64,000 bases of DNA from Paenibacillus sp. RC334 (GTDB lineage Bacteria; Bacillota; Bacilli; Paenibacillales; Paenibacillaceae), in NCBI RefSeq assembly GCF_030034735.1, contig NZ_CP125370.1, forward strand, positions 3,906,001 to 3,970,000, given 5' to 3'. A program made the position numbers and the translations under genes. Below, piece by piece: positions 17,930-28,214 of the stretch (position 1 is its first letter; each line of letters opens with the position of its first letter). Below the pieces are notes generated by a model. The model saw only the letters and a program-made list of their open reading frames with translations, ran no database searches and was not told the origin of the DNA.

Positions 17930-19126
17930 TTAACTGTGAACTGCCGCCCGAACCTTACTGCCCTTTCCTCTAATAGCGATTCCCAGACAGATGAGTGCAG
18001 CAATCGTAAACACAATCGCAGAAACGAGGAAGGAAAATGAGGCGGTTTCATTTCCAAACAACATGCCAACTAACTTGATAACATAAGGCGAAGCAAACGC
18101 TCCCAAATTGGAGCCTACCATCGCAATTGAAATGGAAATCGTCTCACTGCCTTTAGGCACGATTTTAGTTAGTATGGTAAAAATATAAGGAATAAACAGC
18201 GCAAAACTAAAGCCAATGATAAGCATGGCAACGGTAACCATGGTAACATTCTGAGCAAACCACAGCAGTACAAAACCTGTTGCTGTTAATAGACTGGAGA
18301 TAAAGGGAGCGTAATTTCTAAACCATTTATAAATTTTACCAAACAAGAAGCCTGCAATCATAGTTGCCAGGGAGAACAGCGTTAACGCCGTTCCTAAAAA
18401 ACCAGGATTAGGCATATTCTTTTCAGCAATCATAATACCTGTTTTGGTATACACAATCATGATAAAGGTCATAAACAGGAAAAGTGCAGCTCCTAATCCA
18501 AGTACAGGTATGGATACTCCGCCGCTTTTGTGGCCCGTTCCTGTTGAACGCTCCACTGTAGGCTCCACACGCTCTGGTTCGGGAATAATAAGAAAGAATA
18601 ACGACGCAATAGGAATGGTGATAGCATAGCATAAAAAGGCAAACTGCCAGTCGATTAAGGCAAGCTGTCCTGCCACAAAAGTAGCTAAGCTACTTCCTAG
18701 CCCTTGAACGGCGCTTTGAAAGCCTACTAATTGGGCACGTTCGTCCCCTTCAAAAAAATCACTAATTAAGCTGACGGCCAGCGAATTGAACATCCCGAGA
18801 CCTGCACCTAATACCAGACGCAACGCGAGAATCCATGTAATGTTAGTTGTGAACATAGGTAGGATTCCGCCGATGACCACGAGCAAAAGTCCTAGCATGA
18901 CTGTATTTTTTTTGCCCAATCGGGAAGAGATCGGACCACTCAACAGCACAAACAGCATCATCGTGAAGGATGGAATAGTAACTACGCTTTCAATCAAGGA
19001 ACTAGAAACCCCTGATAATTGATTCAGCATCATCGGTATGATAGCCGAAATGGCACTCGCTGATGTCAGGACTAAGGAAATGGACAGCAACGCCGTTTTA
19101 AACCATACTTTGTTTTTTATATTCAT
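17930..19126 (-). CDS. MFS transporter, putative rhamnoside/oligosaccharide permease
   Basis: This 398-residue protein has 12 predicted membrane segments and the MFS loop signatures SRLGKKNTVMLGL after helix 2 and VLGAGLGMFNSLAVSLI. The ATG at 19126 has AGAGGTGAG at good spacing; the GTG at 19138 lies within that site. It lies 28 bp downstream of the GH78 rhamnosidase stop, so the two are co-transcribed. Import of rhamnose-containing oligosaccharide or export of a product is inferred from this linkage only. Confidence 0.85.
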   Translation of the reverse strand: MNIKNKVWFKTALLSISLVLTSASAISAIIPMMLNQLSGVSSSLIESVVTIPSFTMMLFVLLSGPISSRLGKKNTVMLGLLLVVIGGILPMFTTNITWILALRLVLGAGLGMFNSLAVSLISDFFEGDERAQLVGFQSAVQGLGSSLATFVAGQLALIDWQFAFLCYAITIPIASLFFLIIPEPERVEPTVERSTGTGHKSGGVSIPVLGLGAALFLFMTFIMIVYTKTGIMIAEKNMPNPGFLGTALTLFSLATMIAGFLFGKIYKWFRNYAPFISSLLTATGFVLLWFAQNVTMVTVAMLIIGFSFALFIPYIFTILTKIVPKGSETISISIAMVGSNLGAFASPYVIKLVGMLFGNETASFSFLVSAIVFTIAALICLGIAIRGKGSKVRAAVHS

Positions 19127-19154
19127 CAAGTTACTCACCTCTAGTCTATGTTAT

Positions 19155-21932
19155 TTAGCCTCTGGTTGCATGGGCAGGAACTTGGGTAGTCTGGCAGTAT
19201 CTGTACTGGAAGACATACTGCCCTGAACCGACCGTAAACGTAATTTCACGATCTTCGCTCCTTTGGAAAATCGCCTGCTCCCCCGTAATCCCCATTCTCC
19301 CAGCCAGCTCCTGTGGTATATAAACAGGCGGATTCTGAATCGACGGATATTGCATGGCAATGGTCTGCTGTAATGCATCCGGCTCCATAACTCCCGGAAG
19401 TGTAATCTCAGCCGTCGTATTATGCGGAACGCGAACCGTCATCTGCATTTCTTCATTCACGATTTCCCAATGGACTTCCAGCGCACCATATGGCGTTTCC
19501 AGTTCCCCGTGGGCCGAAGTAAGATTAGCAGGCGGTTTAGGAGCTAATCGTGATTTTTTATAACCCGCTTCAAGCACATCGATTCCGGCAATATTTTGGT
19601 ACATAAAGTCTCCAACTGAACCGTATGAATAGTGATTGAACGAGTTCATATCCGTACTCCAGAACGAGCCGTCCACTTTGATGCTGTCCCAATGCTCCCA
19701 CATGGTCGTTGCCCCCCGTTCAACCTGATAGAGCCATGAAGGATAATCATTTTGAAATAAAATCTTATAAGCTACATCCGTATAGCCATTGTCGGACAAA
19801 ACCAGACATAGATAGGGTGTGCCCACAAAGCCGGTATCCAGATGCATATCATTTTTTTCTATGAGCCGTACAAGCTCCTGGATCACTTGCGTTTTATACT
19901 TGTCCGGCACCAATCCAAAGTGCAGAGCAACAATCTGTGCAGTCTGGGTATTGGAGGTCAGTTGGCCAGCGTCATCGAAGTAGCGGTTCGCAAAAGCGGT
20001 TTTAATCCCCTCATGTAAGCTTTTATATGTGTTGTAATCGGTATAACGATTAAGCAGTCTGGCCGTCTGCGCCAAAATATGAGTCGAATACGCAAAGTAA
20101 GCAGTTGCGACCAGTGTTCCGTCGGTCGCCCCAAAATAGCTTCCTTCCTCGCTATCCAGCGCCAGCCAGTCTCCCAGCTGCAAACCGGTATCCCAAAGAC
20201 ATTCTTCGTTCCCCTGGGCACGGATGTAATCCACCCATGCTTTCATACTGTCATACTGCTGAGCTAAAATTTGCTTATCCCCATAGCATTGATACATGGT
20301 CCACGGACATATAACCGCCGCGTCTCCCCATGCTGCTGTCGTTTTGTCCATATTATCCGCAAAGGTTCCTTTGAGGACATCCGGCACTACAAAAGGCACT
20401 GCCCCATTCTCCAGCTGGTTATAAGCCAAATCCTTCAGCCACTTTCGGAAAAAGGAAACCGCATTCATATTGAAGCTGGCCGTTCTGGCAAAAATCTGTG
20501 CATCACCGGTCCAGCCTAATCGCTCATCGCGCTGCGGGCAATCGGTTGGAACATCCAGGAAATTCCCCTTTTGTCCCCACATAATATTGTGCTGTAATTG
20601 ATTGAGCTTCGGATCGGATGTCTCAAACACCCCGATATTCTCCATATCTGAATGCAGAACAACGCCCGTAAAATCTTCAATTGTAACGCCATCCGGAAAG
20701 CCCTCAAGCTTCACATATTGAAAGCCTTGAAAAGTGAAATGTGGCCGAAATATCTCCTTCCCCTTCCCACTGCAAATGTACGTAATCTGCTGTGCTGCAT
20801 CACGAATGTTATCTCTGTAAAAGTTCCCTTGCTGATCCAGCACTTCACCATGAACCAGCTTCAAAACCGTACCTTCAGGGGCTTCAACTTTAAATTCCAG
20901 CCAGCCTACCATATTTTGGCCCAAGTTAAGCACAAGCTCACCTTTGGGGGTTCGAATGAGCTCAACAGGCTTCAATCGGTTCATCACACGGACAGGCTCA
21001 TTCTCCTGAGCAACCAGATGACTTAATGGGAACGGGACGATCTGCATCATTTTCCGTTCGGTTAAAGAGCTATGTTCGGGTGCCCGCTGCTCAAGTCTGG
21101 CATCATAGATTTCGCCGTTATAAATATCCGACATTAAAATGGCACAGTTCGTTGCCTCCCAAGAAGAATCAGAGCAAATGAGTTCAGAACGGCCATCTTC
21201 ATAACTAATCTCCATTTGAAGTAGCAATGCATTCGTGTCCCCGTAGGTGTCCTTGCGCTTCTGCCAGCCCAGATAACCGCTATACCAGCCTTCTCCCACC
21301 GTTGCTGTGATTCGGTTATTTTGTTCTTGAATGGCAGAAGTCACGTCATACGCTTGCACCTGGACACGATCGTTATAATCCGTCCATCCTGGGGTAAAGT
21401 AGGCATCGCCCACTTTTTGCCCGTTTAACTCCAGTTCATATAGACCCAGGCTTGTAGCATAAATGACTGCTTTTTTCACTTTCCCCTCAACTGAAAAACA
21501 CTTGGAAGTGGCAAAAGGAGCTCTTGTCTGAAACTCTTCATTTATGCTCCGCTCCTTCACCGTGATCCATTGTGCTTTCCAGTCCTGCTCATGGAGCAAC
21601 CCCATCTCCCAAAAGCCGGACTCACTCCATTTCGATTCTTCTGGTTCTGTGTCACCCGCTCCTTGAGCCCACACTTTTACCCGATAATAATATCTTTGTC
21701 CTGATTCCAGTGGAGGGCCTTCATATGGAAACAGAATGGATTGATCCGAATAGGCAAAATGATTCCAGATCAGCGATTCAAAAGTGGGATTAACGGATAC
21801 TTGCAATTGGAACCGTTTTTGTGAAACATACATTTTGTCAGATTCAATCTGCCAACTGAGTCGCGGCTTTTTACAACCAAGTCCAATCGGATTATTTAAA
21901 TGCTCGCATCTAAGCGCTTTCAATTTTAGCAT
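19155..21932 (-). CDS. Alpha-L-rhamnosidase, GH78
   Basis: This 925-residue enzyme has no signal peptide and is therefore cytosolic. It shows the multi-domain GH78 layout: an N-terminal beta domain (KALRCEHLNNPIGL, PRLSWQIES), a second beta domain (LNGQKVGDAYFTPGWTDYNDR), and the (alpha/alpha)6 barrel with DVPTDCPQRDERLGWTGDAQIF carrying the acid residues. TTMWEHWDSI and a C-terminal beta domain follow. It hydrolyses terminal alpha-L-rhamnose from imported plant glycosides or oligosaccharides. GGGAGG precedes ATG 21932. It is first in a unit with the MFS permease; a cre-like site lies 45 bp upstream. Confidence 0.94.
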   Translation of the reverse strand: MLKLKALRCEHLNNPIGLGCKKPRLSWQIESDKMYVSQKRFQLQVSVNPTFESLIWNHFAYSDQSILFPYEGPPLESGQRYYYRVKVWAQGAGDTEPEESKWSESGFWEMGLLHEQDWKAQWITVKERSINEEFQTRAPFATSKCFSVEGKVKKAVIYATSLGLYELELNGQKVGDAYFTPGWTDYNDRVQVQAYDVTSAIQEQNNRITATVGEGWYSGYLGWQKRKDTYGDTNALLLQMEISYEDGRSELICSDSSWEATNCAILMSDIYNGEIYDARLEQRAPEHSSLTERKMMQIVPFPLSHLVAQENEPVRVMNRLKPVELIRTPKGELVLNLGQNMVGWLEFKVEAPEGTVLKLVHGEVLDQQGNFYRDNIRDAAQQITYICSGKGKEIFRPHFTFQGFQYVKLEGFPDGVTIEDFTGVVLHSDMENIGVFETSDPKLNQLQHNIMWGQKGNFLDVPTDCPQRDERLGWTGDAQIFARTASFNMNAVSFFRKWLKDLAYNQLENGAVPFVVPDVLKGTFADNMDKTTAAWGDAAVICPWTMYQCYGDKQILAQQYDSMKAWVDYIRAQGNEECLWDTGLQLGDWLALDSEEGSYFGATDGTLVATAYFAYSTHILAQTARLLNRYTDYNTYKSLHEGIKTAFANRYFDDAGQLTSNTQTAQIVALHFGLVPDKYKTQVIQELVRLIEKNDMHLDTGFVGTPYLCLVLSDNGYTDVAYKILFQNDYPSWLYQVERGATTMWEHWDSIKVDGSFWSTDMNSFNHYSYGSVGDFMYQNIAGIDVLEAGYKKSRLAPKPPANLTSAHGELETPYGALEVHWEIVNEEMQMTVRVPHNTTAEITLPGVMEPDALQQTIAMQYPSIQNPPVYIPQELAGRMGITGEQAIFQRSEDREITFTVGSGQYVFQYRYCQTTQVPAHATRG

Positions 21933-21976
21933 TCTTATGTCCTCCCTGAGTTCTTCTTTTGTATTTCTATACTTAA

Positions 21977-21992
21977 ATTAAAGCGCTTCCAT
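21977..21992 (-). promoter_or_regulatory. Catabolite-response element (cre)-like site
   Basis: ATTAAAGCGCTTCCAT fits the CcpA consensus (core AAAGCGCTT) with one deviation. It lies about 45 bp upstream of the rhamnosidase start, which fits glucose repression of this operon. Confidence 0.5.
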
Positions 21993-22128
21993 CGATTATG
22001 CGTCAATGTTGTATCCATGCATGTTATATGCTTGATTTACAGGTGTTGAAATTCCACCCCTTATATTGAATCTTAAAATGGATCTATTAGATAAATATGT
22101 ATGTTTTCAAAGCAGCGCTCATTAAAAA

Positions 22129-22160
22129 AGCCTGAATCCGTTTGGGGCGAATTCAGGCTT
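22129..22160 (-). terminator. Rho-independent terminator of ABC operon 1
   Basis: AAGCCTGAAT and ATTCAGGCTT form a 10-bp perfect stem, followed on the minus strand by a run of T. It lies 35 bp beyond the last gene of the operon. Confidence 0.88.
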
Positions 22161-22193
22161 GAATTTTACTATAAAGTATTTTTTTTAGCTAGC

Positions 22194-23195
22194 TTATGCC
22201 TGTCCGGCTATCGCTTGTTCCGGCGTGGAGGTCGGGTACAAGTGGCAGGCGACCTGCCGACCTGGTGCAGCTTCGGCAAAGATTGGCTGTACTTTGCTGC
22301 AAATGTCCATGGCTGCCGGGCAGCGGTTGTGAAACGCGCAGCCGCTGGGCGGATTTTCCGGGCTCGGCACATCGCCTTTGAGTACAATCCGGTCCCGTTC
22401 CGCTTCCGGATCGGCTACAGGTACCGCAGACATCAACGCCTTCGTATAAGGATGCAGCGGCTCCTTGAACATTTCTTTGGTCGGTGCGAGTTCGACCAGC
22501 TTGCCCAGGTACATCACACCAACGCGATCGCTAATAAATTTGACGACCGACAGATCATGGGAAATAAACATATACGTCAGGTCGTACTGTTTTTGCAAGT
22601 CCTTCATCAGGTTGAGCACCTGCGCCTGAATGGACACATCGAGCGCTGAGACCGGCTCGTCACAAACGATAAATTTGGGATTGAGCGCCAGTGCCCTTGC
22701 AATCCCGATCCGCTGACGTTGACCGCCCGAAAACTCATGCGGGTAACGATGAGCGTGATAAGGGGACAATCCGACCACTTCGAGCAGGTTTTCTACACGC
22801 TCCTTGAGCTGTGCTTTGCTCAACTTTTCATGGGTGATGAGCGGTTCTTCCAGCACCTGCTGCACCGTCCATCTTGGATCAAGTGAAGCAAAGGGGTCCT
22901 GAAACACCATCTGCATATCCGTTCTGAATTTGCGCAGTTGCTCGTTATTTAGCTTCCGTATATCCGTACCGTTAAACAGAACTTCTCCATCCGTCGGCTC
23001 GATCAGTCTGAGGATTGCCCGACCTGTTGTAGATTTGCCACAGCCAGATTCCCCCACAATGGCCAGAGTTTCGCCCTGCTGTACCGACAGCGTTATACCA
23101 TCCACCGCTTTGACTGCTCCCACTTCTTTGGAAAAAAGTCCCTTTTTGATCGGATAGTGTTTTTTCAGGTTACGTATTTCAAGCAGTGTACTCAT
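22194..23195 (-). CDS. Peptide ABC transporter ATP-binding protein (OppF/DppF type)
   Basis: This 333-residue ATPase has Walker [12 protein letters not shown], signature LSGGQ-type FSGGQRQRIGIARAL and Walker B KFIVCDEPVSALD. The C-terminal oligopeptide domain has conserved cysteines (GCAFHNRCPAAMDIC). ATG 23195 follows AGGAGGG; the open frame upstream of it belongs to the preceding gene, which it overlaps by 17 bp. With the DppD-type ATPase it would form the cytoplasmic motor for the two permeases encoded at 28215 and 29159. It is the last gene of the operon. Confidence 0.93.
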   Translation of the reverse strand: MSTLLEIRNLKKHYPIKKGLFSKEVGAVKAVDGITLSVQQGETLAIVGESGCGKSTTGRAILRLIEPTDGEVLFNGTDIRKLNNEQLRKFRTDMQMVFQDPFASLDPRWTVQQVLEEPLITHEKLSKAQLKERVENLLEVVGLSPYHAHRYPHEFSGGQRQRIGIARALALNPKFIVCDEPVSALDVSIQAQVLNLMKDLQKQYDLTYMFISHDLSVVKFISDRVGVMYLGKLVELAPTKEMFKEPLHPYTKALMSAVPVADPEAERDRIVLKGDVPSPENPPSGCAFHNRCPAAMDICSKVQPIFAEAAPGRQVACHLYPTSTPEQAIAGQA

Positions 23196-24168
23196 GATAT
23201 CCCTCCTGCTGTAGCAAGCAGCGGCTTTTGTGCCCAGCTTCCACTTCCACAAGCTCCGGGGCCTCTGCAAGGCAAATTTCTTTGGCAAACTGACAGCGTG
23301 GTGCAAAACGGCAGCCTTTTGGCATATCGAGCGGGTTGGGAACCTGGCCCGGAATAGAAGCCAGACGCTCCTGATCACTATTCAATTGCGGCAATGATGC
23401 TAACAGACTTTGTGTATACGGATGCTTGGGATCTTTAAAAAGCGTTTTGACATCCGTCTCTTCCACCACCTGCCCGGCGTACATAATAACTACCCGATCA
23501 CACATTTCGGCTACAACGCCAAGGTCATGGGTAATCATCAGAATGGAAGTTCCTTCGGACTTTTGCAGGTCACGCATCAAATCAAGGATTTGCGCCTGAA
23601 TGGTCACGTCGAGTGCCGTGGTCGGCTCATCCGCGATCAGCAGCTTCGGATTGCAGACCATTGCCATTGCAATCATAACCCGCTGGCGCATCCCTCCCGA
23701 GAGCTCATGCGGATAAGAAACGGCTACTTTCTCTGGGCGTGGGATGCCAACTTTAATCAGCATTTCCACTGCCATGTCCTTGGCTTTATGTTTACTTACA
23801 CCGTGATGGTATCTGGCAGATTCGGCAATTTGTTTACCGATTTTGAACACGGGATTCAGCGAAGTCATAGGCTCCTGGAAAATCATAGCCATCTCATTGC
23901 CTCGAATTGAACGCATTTTCCGTTCTGAGTAATCCAGTATGTTTTCGCCGTTAAACCGCACTTCACCAGCAGCTACTTTCCCAAGCCCTTTGGGGAGAAG
24001 CTGCATAATGGAAAGGGAAGTGATGCTTTTGCCACACCCGGATTCCCCAACAATCCCGAGTGTTTCCCCTTTGCCAACCGACAGATCGACGCCGTCCACT
24101 GCCCGGATGGTACCCGCCGCAGTCTTGAACTCTGTGCGGAGATTGGTTACTTCAAGCAATTGTGCCAT
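23179..24168 (-). CDS. Peptide ABC transporter ATP-binding protein (OppD/DppD type)
   Basis: This 329-residue ATPase has Walker [12 protein letters not shown], signature [15 protein letters not shown], Walker [13 protein letters not shown] and the cysteine-bearing C-terminal domain [16 protein letters not shown] use ATG 24168; the upstream ATG at 24192 lies just before the AAGGAGGGGG that serves the later start. It follows the DUF1177 gene and overlaps the DppF-type gene. Confidence 0.93.
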   Translation of the reverse strand: MAQLLEVTNLRTEFKTAAGTIRAVDGVDLSVGKGETLGIVGESGCGKSITSLSIMQLLPKGLGKVAAGEVRFNGENILDYSERKMRSIRGNEMAMIFQEPMTSLNPVFKIGKQIAESARYHHGVSKHKAKDMAVEMLIKVGIPRPEKVAVSYPHELSGGMRQRVMIAMAMVCNPKLLIADEPTTALDVTIQAQILDLMRDLQKSEGTSILMITHDLGVVAEMCDRVVIMYAGQVVEETDVKTLFKDPKHPYTQSLLASLPQLNSDQERLASIPGQVPNPLDMPKGCRFAPRCQFAKEICLAEAPELVEVEAGHKSRCLLQQEGYHEYTA

Positions 24169-24228
24169 GTCCTCTTCCCCCTCCTTGTCCACAATGTATC
24201 TTCACGTTTTTATCTAAAAGGAACGAGC

Positions 24229-25164
24229 CTATTCGGACTTGCCCATCGTTTGCAAATGCTTCATGTCTCCGTACAGCTTGGTGATATGTTGAAATTCTTT
24301 TTCCGAATGAAAAGAGCATTGTCCGCGTCCATAGGCCTTGGCTGCTTCGACAGCCACTTTGGCTGCCAGCGCAATATCGCCTTCGTGGCTTGCACCCGTT
24401 GCACTGCCTGGTACGGGGGCGGCTGCGGTAATCGCTACACCCACAACCGGAGCCGATGTTGCTACTGCTGGCTGCAAAATGCTGTTGATATGATACAGAT
24501 CGTTGCCATAAGGTGTGATATCCTGTGTGGTCACGGCAAAAGTAACACACGGTTCGCCGGTTACGGTCTGCACAATATCGACAAGGTCTTCGCTGATCCG
24601 CAACACATAGCCCTCGCGTACAGTAGGGGAAATAGCAATACCTTTATGGTTGATGACACGATTCCCTTTTGTGGTATCAATCGACAGAATGGCTTCCATC
24701 TCGGGAGTCACTTCATACTGGTTCATAGTCAAAATATCTACTGGCGAATCCATAAATGGAACCGGATCATGCGGCTGGGTAGGTGCATCCGGACAAATGT
24801 GCGTACAGATAATCACGTCGCCGTCCAGCACATCACCTTTGGACTGCATAGTCAAAAGCTTGGCTGCTGTTGAAATCGCTGCTGCCGCGCCATCGCCATC
24901 AGATACAAATCCGATCATTTCCGGACGTGCTCCAAGTCCGCCAAGACGACCAATTACACCCAGAGTTGGGCAATTGCCACCGCGAATACGGCCGTTTTTC
25001 CCAGCAATAACCACTTTGATAAAATCTGTAGAGCCTTTTTCACCCTGAACAGTTGTGACGCTGATGTCCGCTTGACCCAGTTGTTCCAAATAAGCTTTTA
25101 CTTCCGTCCCGCTGGCGGACGGGCTATCCAAAAGATCATATACCTCGTAAACTTGTTTCATCAT
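24229..25164 (-). CDS. DUF1177 domain protein
   Basis: This 311-residue protein matches the DUF1177 family: YDLLDSPSASG at the start, GRIRGGNCPTLGVIGRLGGLGARP, a glycine/aspartate-rich VSDGDGAAAAISTAAKLL, and DVIICTHICPDAPTQPHDPVPFMDSP. No enzymatic function is established for the family, as far as I know. The conserved His/Asp/Cys clusters hint at a metal-dependent or hydrolytic enzyme. It has no signal peptide. It is 15 bp downstream of the M20 deacylase gene and just upstream of the ATPases of a peptide transporter, so a role in processing the imported compound is likely. Confidence 0.85.
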   Translation of the reverse strand: MMKQVYEVYDLLDSPSASGTEVKAYLEQLGQADISVTTVQGEKGSTDFIKVVIAGKNGRIRGGNCPTLGVIGRLGGLGARPEMIGFVSDGDGAAAAISTAAKLLTMQSKGDVLDGDVIICTHICPDAPTQPHDPVPFMDSPVDILTMNQYEVTPEMEAILSIDTTKGNRVINHKGIAISPTVREGYVLRISEDLVDIVQTVTGEPCVTFAVTTQDITPYGNDLYHINSILQPAVATSAPVVGVAITAAAPVPGSATGASHEGDIALAAKVAVEAAKAYGRGQCSFHSEKEFQHITKLYGDMKHLQTMGKSE

Positions 25165-25178
25165 ACGTCCAGCTCCCC

Positions 25179-26456
25179 TTAAGCTTCTGTTTTTGTAGTT
25201 TTCAGATATTTAAGCGCCGTCAAGGCGTATACTTTCGCGGATTGAATGATCTGCCATACCGGAGCTCTTTCGTTGAAGTTGTGGATGGTTCCCAGGTCGG
25301 CAGGTCCATATTGCAATACCGGAATATTATATTTGCGGAATGCACGTGCATCACTGGTTGCCCACTGCAACACGCCATAGGCTTCTTTACCGCTAACCTC
25401 AGCGATGGCATCCACAAGATCATGCACAATTGGTTCGGTTGGTGGGGTCCAGTTGGCATTACCGAAAAACCCGAACTGCTTGGGTTCAACGTGAATGTCT
25501 ACACTAGCAAGTAATTCTTTCGCTCTAGCCAGTACATCCCGGTGGTCTACACCAAAAGGAACGCGGGAATCCACTTGTACCGTACAACGGTCGGCAACCA
25601 CATTGACTTTGGTGCCCCCCTGGATCGTACCGATGTTCACTGTTACATGGTCAAAGGCTTGCCCATAAGCCGGGTTTTCCCGTTCGCTTACATAACGCTT
25701 GGAAATTTCAATGATCTCTTTGACTTCTTCCGGAATGTCCGGTTTGATATCCCACAGTTGTTGCAGGGCTTCAATTCCTCTGGCTGCTTTCAAAATAGCA
25801 CTTTCACCTGCGATCGGTTGCAGACTGCCGTGACCCGGCGTACCTTCAACGGTAAACTCAAACCAGCAGCTTCCTTTTTGACCGATCGTCGGATTTTGCG
25901 GGCCCGAAGGCTCTGCAATTACAGCAGCCGTTCCTTCAATCAGTTTTCTTTCCAGCACCCAAGGTACCCCAAGATGGCCCCCGGTTTCTTCGTCTGGAAC
26001 AACCAGCAGCGACAATGCGCCCTCAAGTGGTACACCGAGTTTGGATAACAGCGCCACTGTAAAAATCAATCCACCCAAGCCCGCCTTCATGTCCGAAGCG
26101 CCGCGGCCCAGCAAATATCCGTCACGGATTTCGCCACAAAACGGGTCAAAATCCCAGCGAGTGCGATCCCCGGCCGGAACAACATCCGTATGTCCGCAGA
26201 AGATCAGTTTTTTTCCATCTACGGATTCAGTTCCATAGTCGGAAATAAGATTCCACATATTTGGCCCGGATTCATGTACAGTTGTTTCAATCCCCGCTTC
26301 TTTAAGGTAGTCCATAATAAACTGGCTGATTTCACGTGAATCACCTGGAGGATTTTCCGAGGGAAACTGAATTAACCGCGAGCAAAGCTCAAGCAGTTCA
26401 TCCTGCCGTTTTTCTATTTCATCAAGAACTAACGTTTTCCAATCTGTCATTTCCAT
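25179..26456 (-). CDS. M20-family metallo-deacylase (ArgE/DapE type)
   Basis: This 425-residue two-domain zinc hydrolase has FCGHTDVVPAGD (zinc His and Asp), GRGASDMKAGLGG (bridging Asp), VVPDEETGG (catalytic Glu, zinc Glu) and AEPSG. The dimerisation domain has GTPGHGSLQP, and the final zinc His lies in LGTIHNFNE. It cleaves amide bonds of N-acyl amino acids or dipeptides in the cytosol. It lies in the middle of a peptide ABC operon, after the binding protein and before DUF1177, pointing to hydrolysis of the transported substrate. Confidence 0.9.
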   Translation of the reverse strand: MEMTDWKTLVLDEIEKRQDELLELCSRLIQFPSENPPGDSREISQFIMDYLKEAGIETTVHESGPNMWNLISDYGTESVDGKKLIFCGHTDVVPAGDRTRWDFDPFCGEIRDGYLLGRGASDMKAGLGGLIFTVALLSKLGVPLEGALSLLVVPDEETGGHLGVPWVLERKLIEGTAAVIAEPSGPQNPTIGQKGSCWFEFTVEGTPGHGSLQPIAGESAILKAARGIEALQQLWDIKPDIPEEVKEIIEISKRYVSERENPAYGQAFDHVTVNIGTIQGGTKVNVVADRCTVQVDSRVPFGVDHRDVLARAKELLASVDIHVEPKQFGFFGNANWTPPTEPIVHDLVDAIAEVSGKEAYGVLQWATSDARAFRKYNIPVLQYGPADLGTIHNFNERAPVWQIIQSAKVYALTALKYLKTTKTEA

Positions 26457-26536
26457 TCAACCCTTTCACGTTTTCCATATCGCTAACTGAACCCTTACTT
26501 TCCATACAGATCAGCTTCATACTTCAGGTGTAAAAT

Positions 26537-26569
26537 GATAGCCTTCGGCTGTAAGAAACCGAAGGCATC
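26537..26569 (-). terminator. Intercistronic hairpin after the binding-protein gene
   Basis: GATAGCCTTCGG and CCGAAGGCATC pair around a 10-base loop, with ATTTTA following on the minus strand. It sits between the abundant binding-protein gene and the M20 gene of the same operon. It probably acts as a partial terminator or mRNA stabiliser that raises binding-protein levels. Confidence 0.6.
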
Positions 26570-26586
26570 AGGGTAAGATGAGCAAC

Positions 26587-28179
26587 TTACTCTTTATTCA
26601 ATGAGTAGAATCGGATCACTTCATCCGGGTAGTAAACATATCCAGTGACGTCTTTGCCCATGCCAACAACCCGATTGTATTCATACAGGTACGCCCAAGG
26701 CGAATCTTGATTGATAAGTTCTTGTGCTTTGCCATACAGTTCTTTTCGTTTATTTTCATCTTGCTCTTTGCCTGCTTGCTCCCACAGCTTATCCACTTCT
26801 GGATTAGCGTAATGGATATAGTTCGAGGAACCACTGCTGTACATCAGGAATCCAAGATGGTAACCCGGGTCATTGACGAAGGAGGTCCATTTGGAGATGT
26901 ATGCTGTCAGGTTGCCTTCTCGTTGTTGTTCAAGGAACTGTGCACGGGCAACGTTGACAACGTTCATTTTCACGCCGATTTTGGCAAGTTCAGCTTGAAT
27001 CAACACGGCGTCATCCGCCCAGTCCTGGAAGCCCGAACCCAGTGTCAGGTCGAAATTAAACCCATTAGGGTAACCCGCTTCGGTAAGCAGCTGTTTCGCT
27101 TTGTTCAGATCATGCTTATAGCTGTAGCCCGCATCGGTGTAGCCCGGTGTGTTGCTCGCTACGGAACTCTTCATTTGCTTCGCTTGACCATACATGACAT
27201 CGTCGATTAATTGGTCGTAAGGAATGGCATAAGAGATCGCTTGACGTACTTTTGGATCATTAAAAGGTTTTACTTTGTTGTTCATGGCGAAATACAGAAT
27301 CCGGTTACTTGCGTTGGATTGAACCTTCAGATCAGCGTTGGTTTCAAGCTTCGCAACGTCCTTTGCAGGAATTTCAATCGCCATATCGACATCGCCTTTA
27401 TCCAGCAGGAGTACACGGTTGGAGGCTTCCTTGGTAAACTTCATCGTTACTTTACTCAGATTTGGCGCACCTTGCCAGTAGCTGGCATTGGCATTAAAGA
27501 CGGCTTCTGTCGCAGGGTCCCATTTTTCAAGCTTGAACGGACCGGAGCCTGCCGCATGTGTTTTCAAATACTCGCCATCGCCCTTCTCTTTGACAAGCAC
27601 GTCATCCACGATAGAAAAGTTATACAAAGACAGAATTTGCAGGAACATATGATTAGGCTGGGACAATGTAATGACAACGGTGTGCTCATCCGGCGCTGTA
27701 GCGGTTTTGATAGAGCTCATACCATAAAGGAAGCTACCGGAATCGGAATTTTTAAGCCGCTCCAAGGAATACAGCACAGAACTGGCGGTCAGCGGGTTGC
27801 CGCTTTGGAATTTAACGTCTTTACGCAGATGCATTGTATAGGTCATGTTATCAGCGGAAACATCCCATTTCTCAGCCAGCATGGGCTTGATTGCTTCCGT
27901 GTCTGCGACTTCACCACTGTCCGTAGATTTTTTGCCGTAGGTCACAAGCTGATCATAGAGCGCAAGCACAAGGGTGTCCGATGTAAGATCACTTGCTTCA
28001 GCAGGGTCCATGGTCGACCCTCCCTCCGAGTAGGCAAGCGTAATCGCCTTTGGCGGGGCTGAAGCTTCTGCACCCTTCTCGCCGGATGAAGCGGACGGGC
28101 TGTTGGCATTGCTTGCGCAGCCTGCCGTCCAAAGCAACGTAGACAAGACGACAATTAGAGAAAGACCTTTTTTCAACAT
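26587..28179 (-). CDS. Peptide ABC transporter substrate-binding lipoprotein (SBP family 5)
   Basis: This 530-residue extracellular binding protein has lipobox LLWTAGC (Cys21), then a linker of Ala/Ser/Pro. The class C oligopeptide-binding fold is shown by LAYSEGGSTMDPAEASDLTSDTLVLALYDQLV, KFQSGNPLTASSVLYSLERL, GSGPFKLEKWDP and NDPKVRQAISYAIPYDQLI. It would deliver a peptide-like or N-acyl compound to the two permeases encoded just upstream. It precedes the M20 and DUF1177 genes. Confidence 0.92.
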   Translation of the reverse strand: MLKKGLSLIVVLSTLLWTAGCASNANSPSASSGEKGAEASAPPKAITLAYSEGGSTMDPAEASDLTSDTLVLALYDQLVTYGKKSTDSGEVADTEAIKPMLAEKWDVSADNMTYTMHLRKDVKFQSGNPLTASSVLYSLERLKNSDSGSFLYGMSSIKTATAPDEHTVVITLSQPNHMFLQILSLYNFSIVDDVLVKEKGDGEYLKTHAAGSGPFKLEKWDPATEAVFNANASYWQGAPNLSKVTMKFTKEASNRVLLLDKGDVDMAIEIPAKDVAKLETNADLKVQSNASNRILYFAMNNKVKPFNDPKVRQAISYAIPYDQLIDDVMYGQAKQMKSSVASNTPGYTDAGYSYKHDLNKAKQLLTEAGYPNGFNFDLTLGSGFQDWADDAVLIQAELAKIGVKMNVVNVARAQFLEQQREGNLTAYISKWTSFVNDPGYHLGFLMYSSGSSNYIHYANPEVDKLWEQAGKEQDENKRKELYGKAQELINQDSPWAYLYEYNRVVGMGKDVTGYVYYPDEVIRFYSLNKE

Positions 28180-28214
28180 AGCTTACGTTCTCCCCTTTGG
28201 TGATCTATTTATTT

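Noticed and set aside
22194..23378. Longer N terminus (61 extra residues) for the DppF-type ATPase
   Set aside because: The extra residues are the shifted frame of the upstream ATPase gene; AGGAGGG sits before ATG 23195, where the conserved domain begins.
26707..28062. Long plus-strand ORFs (up to 283 codons) opposite the binding-protein gene
   Set aside because: They are antisense shadows of a clear lipoprotein gene, have odd composition and no Shine-Dalgarno site.
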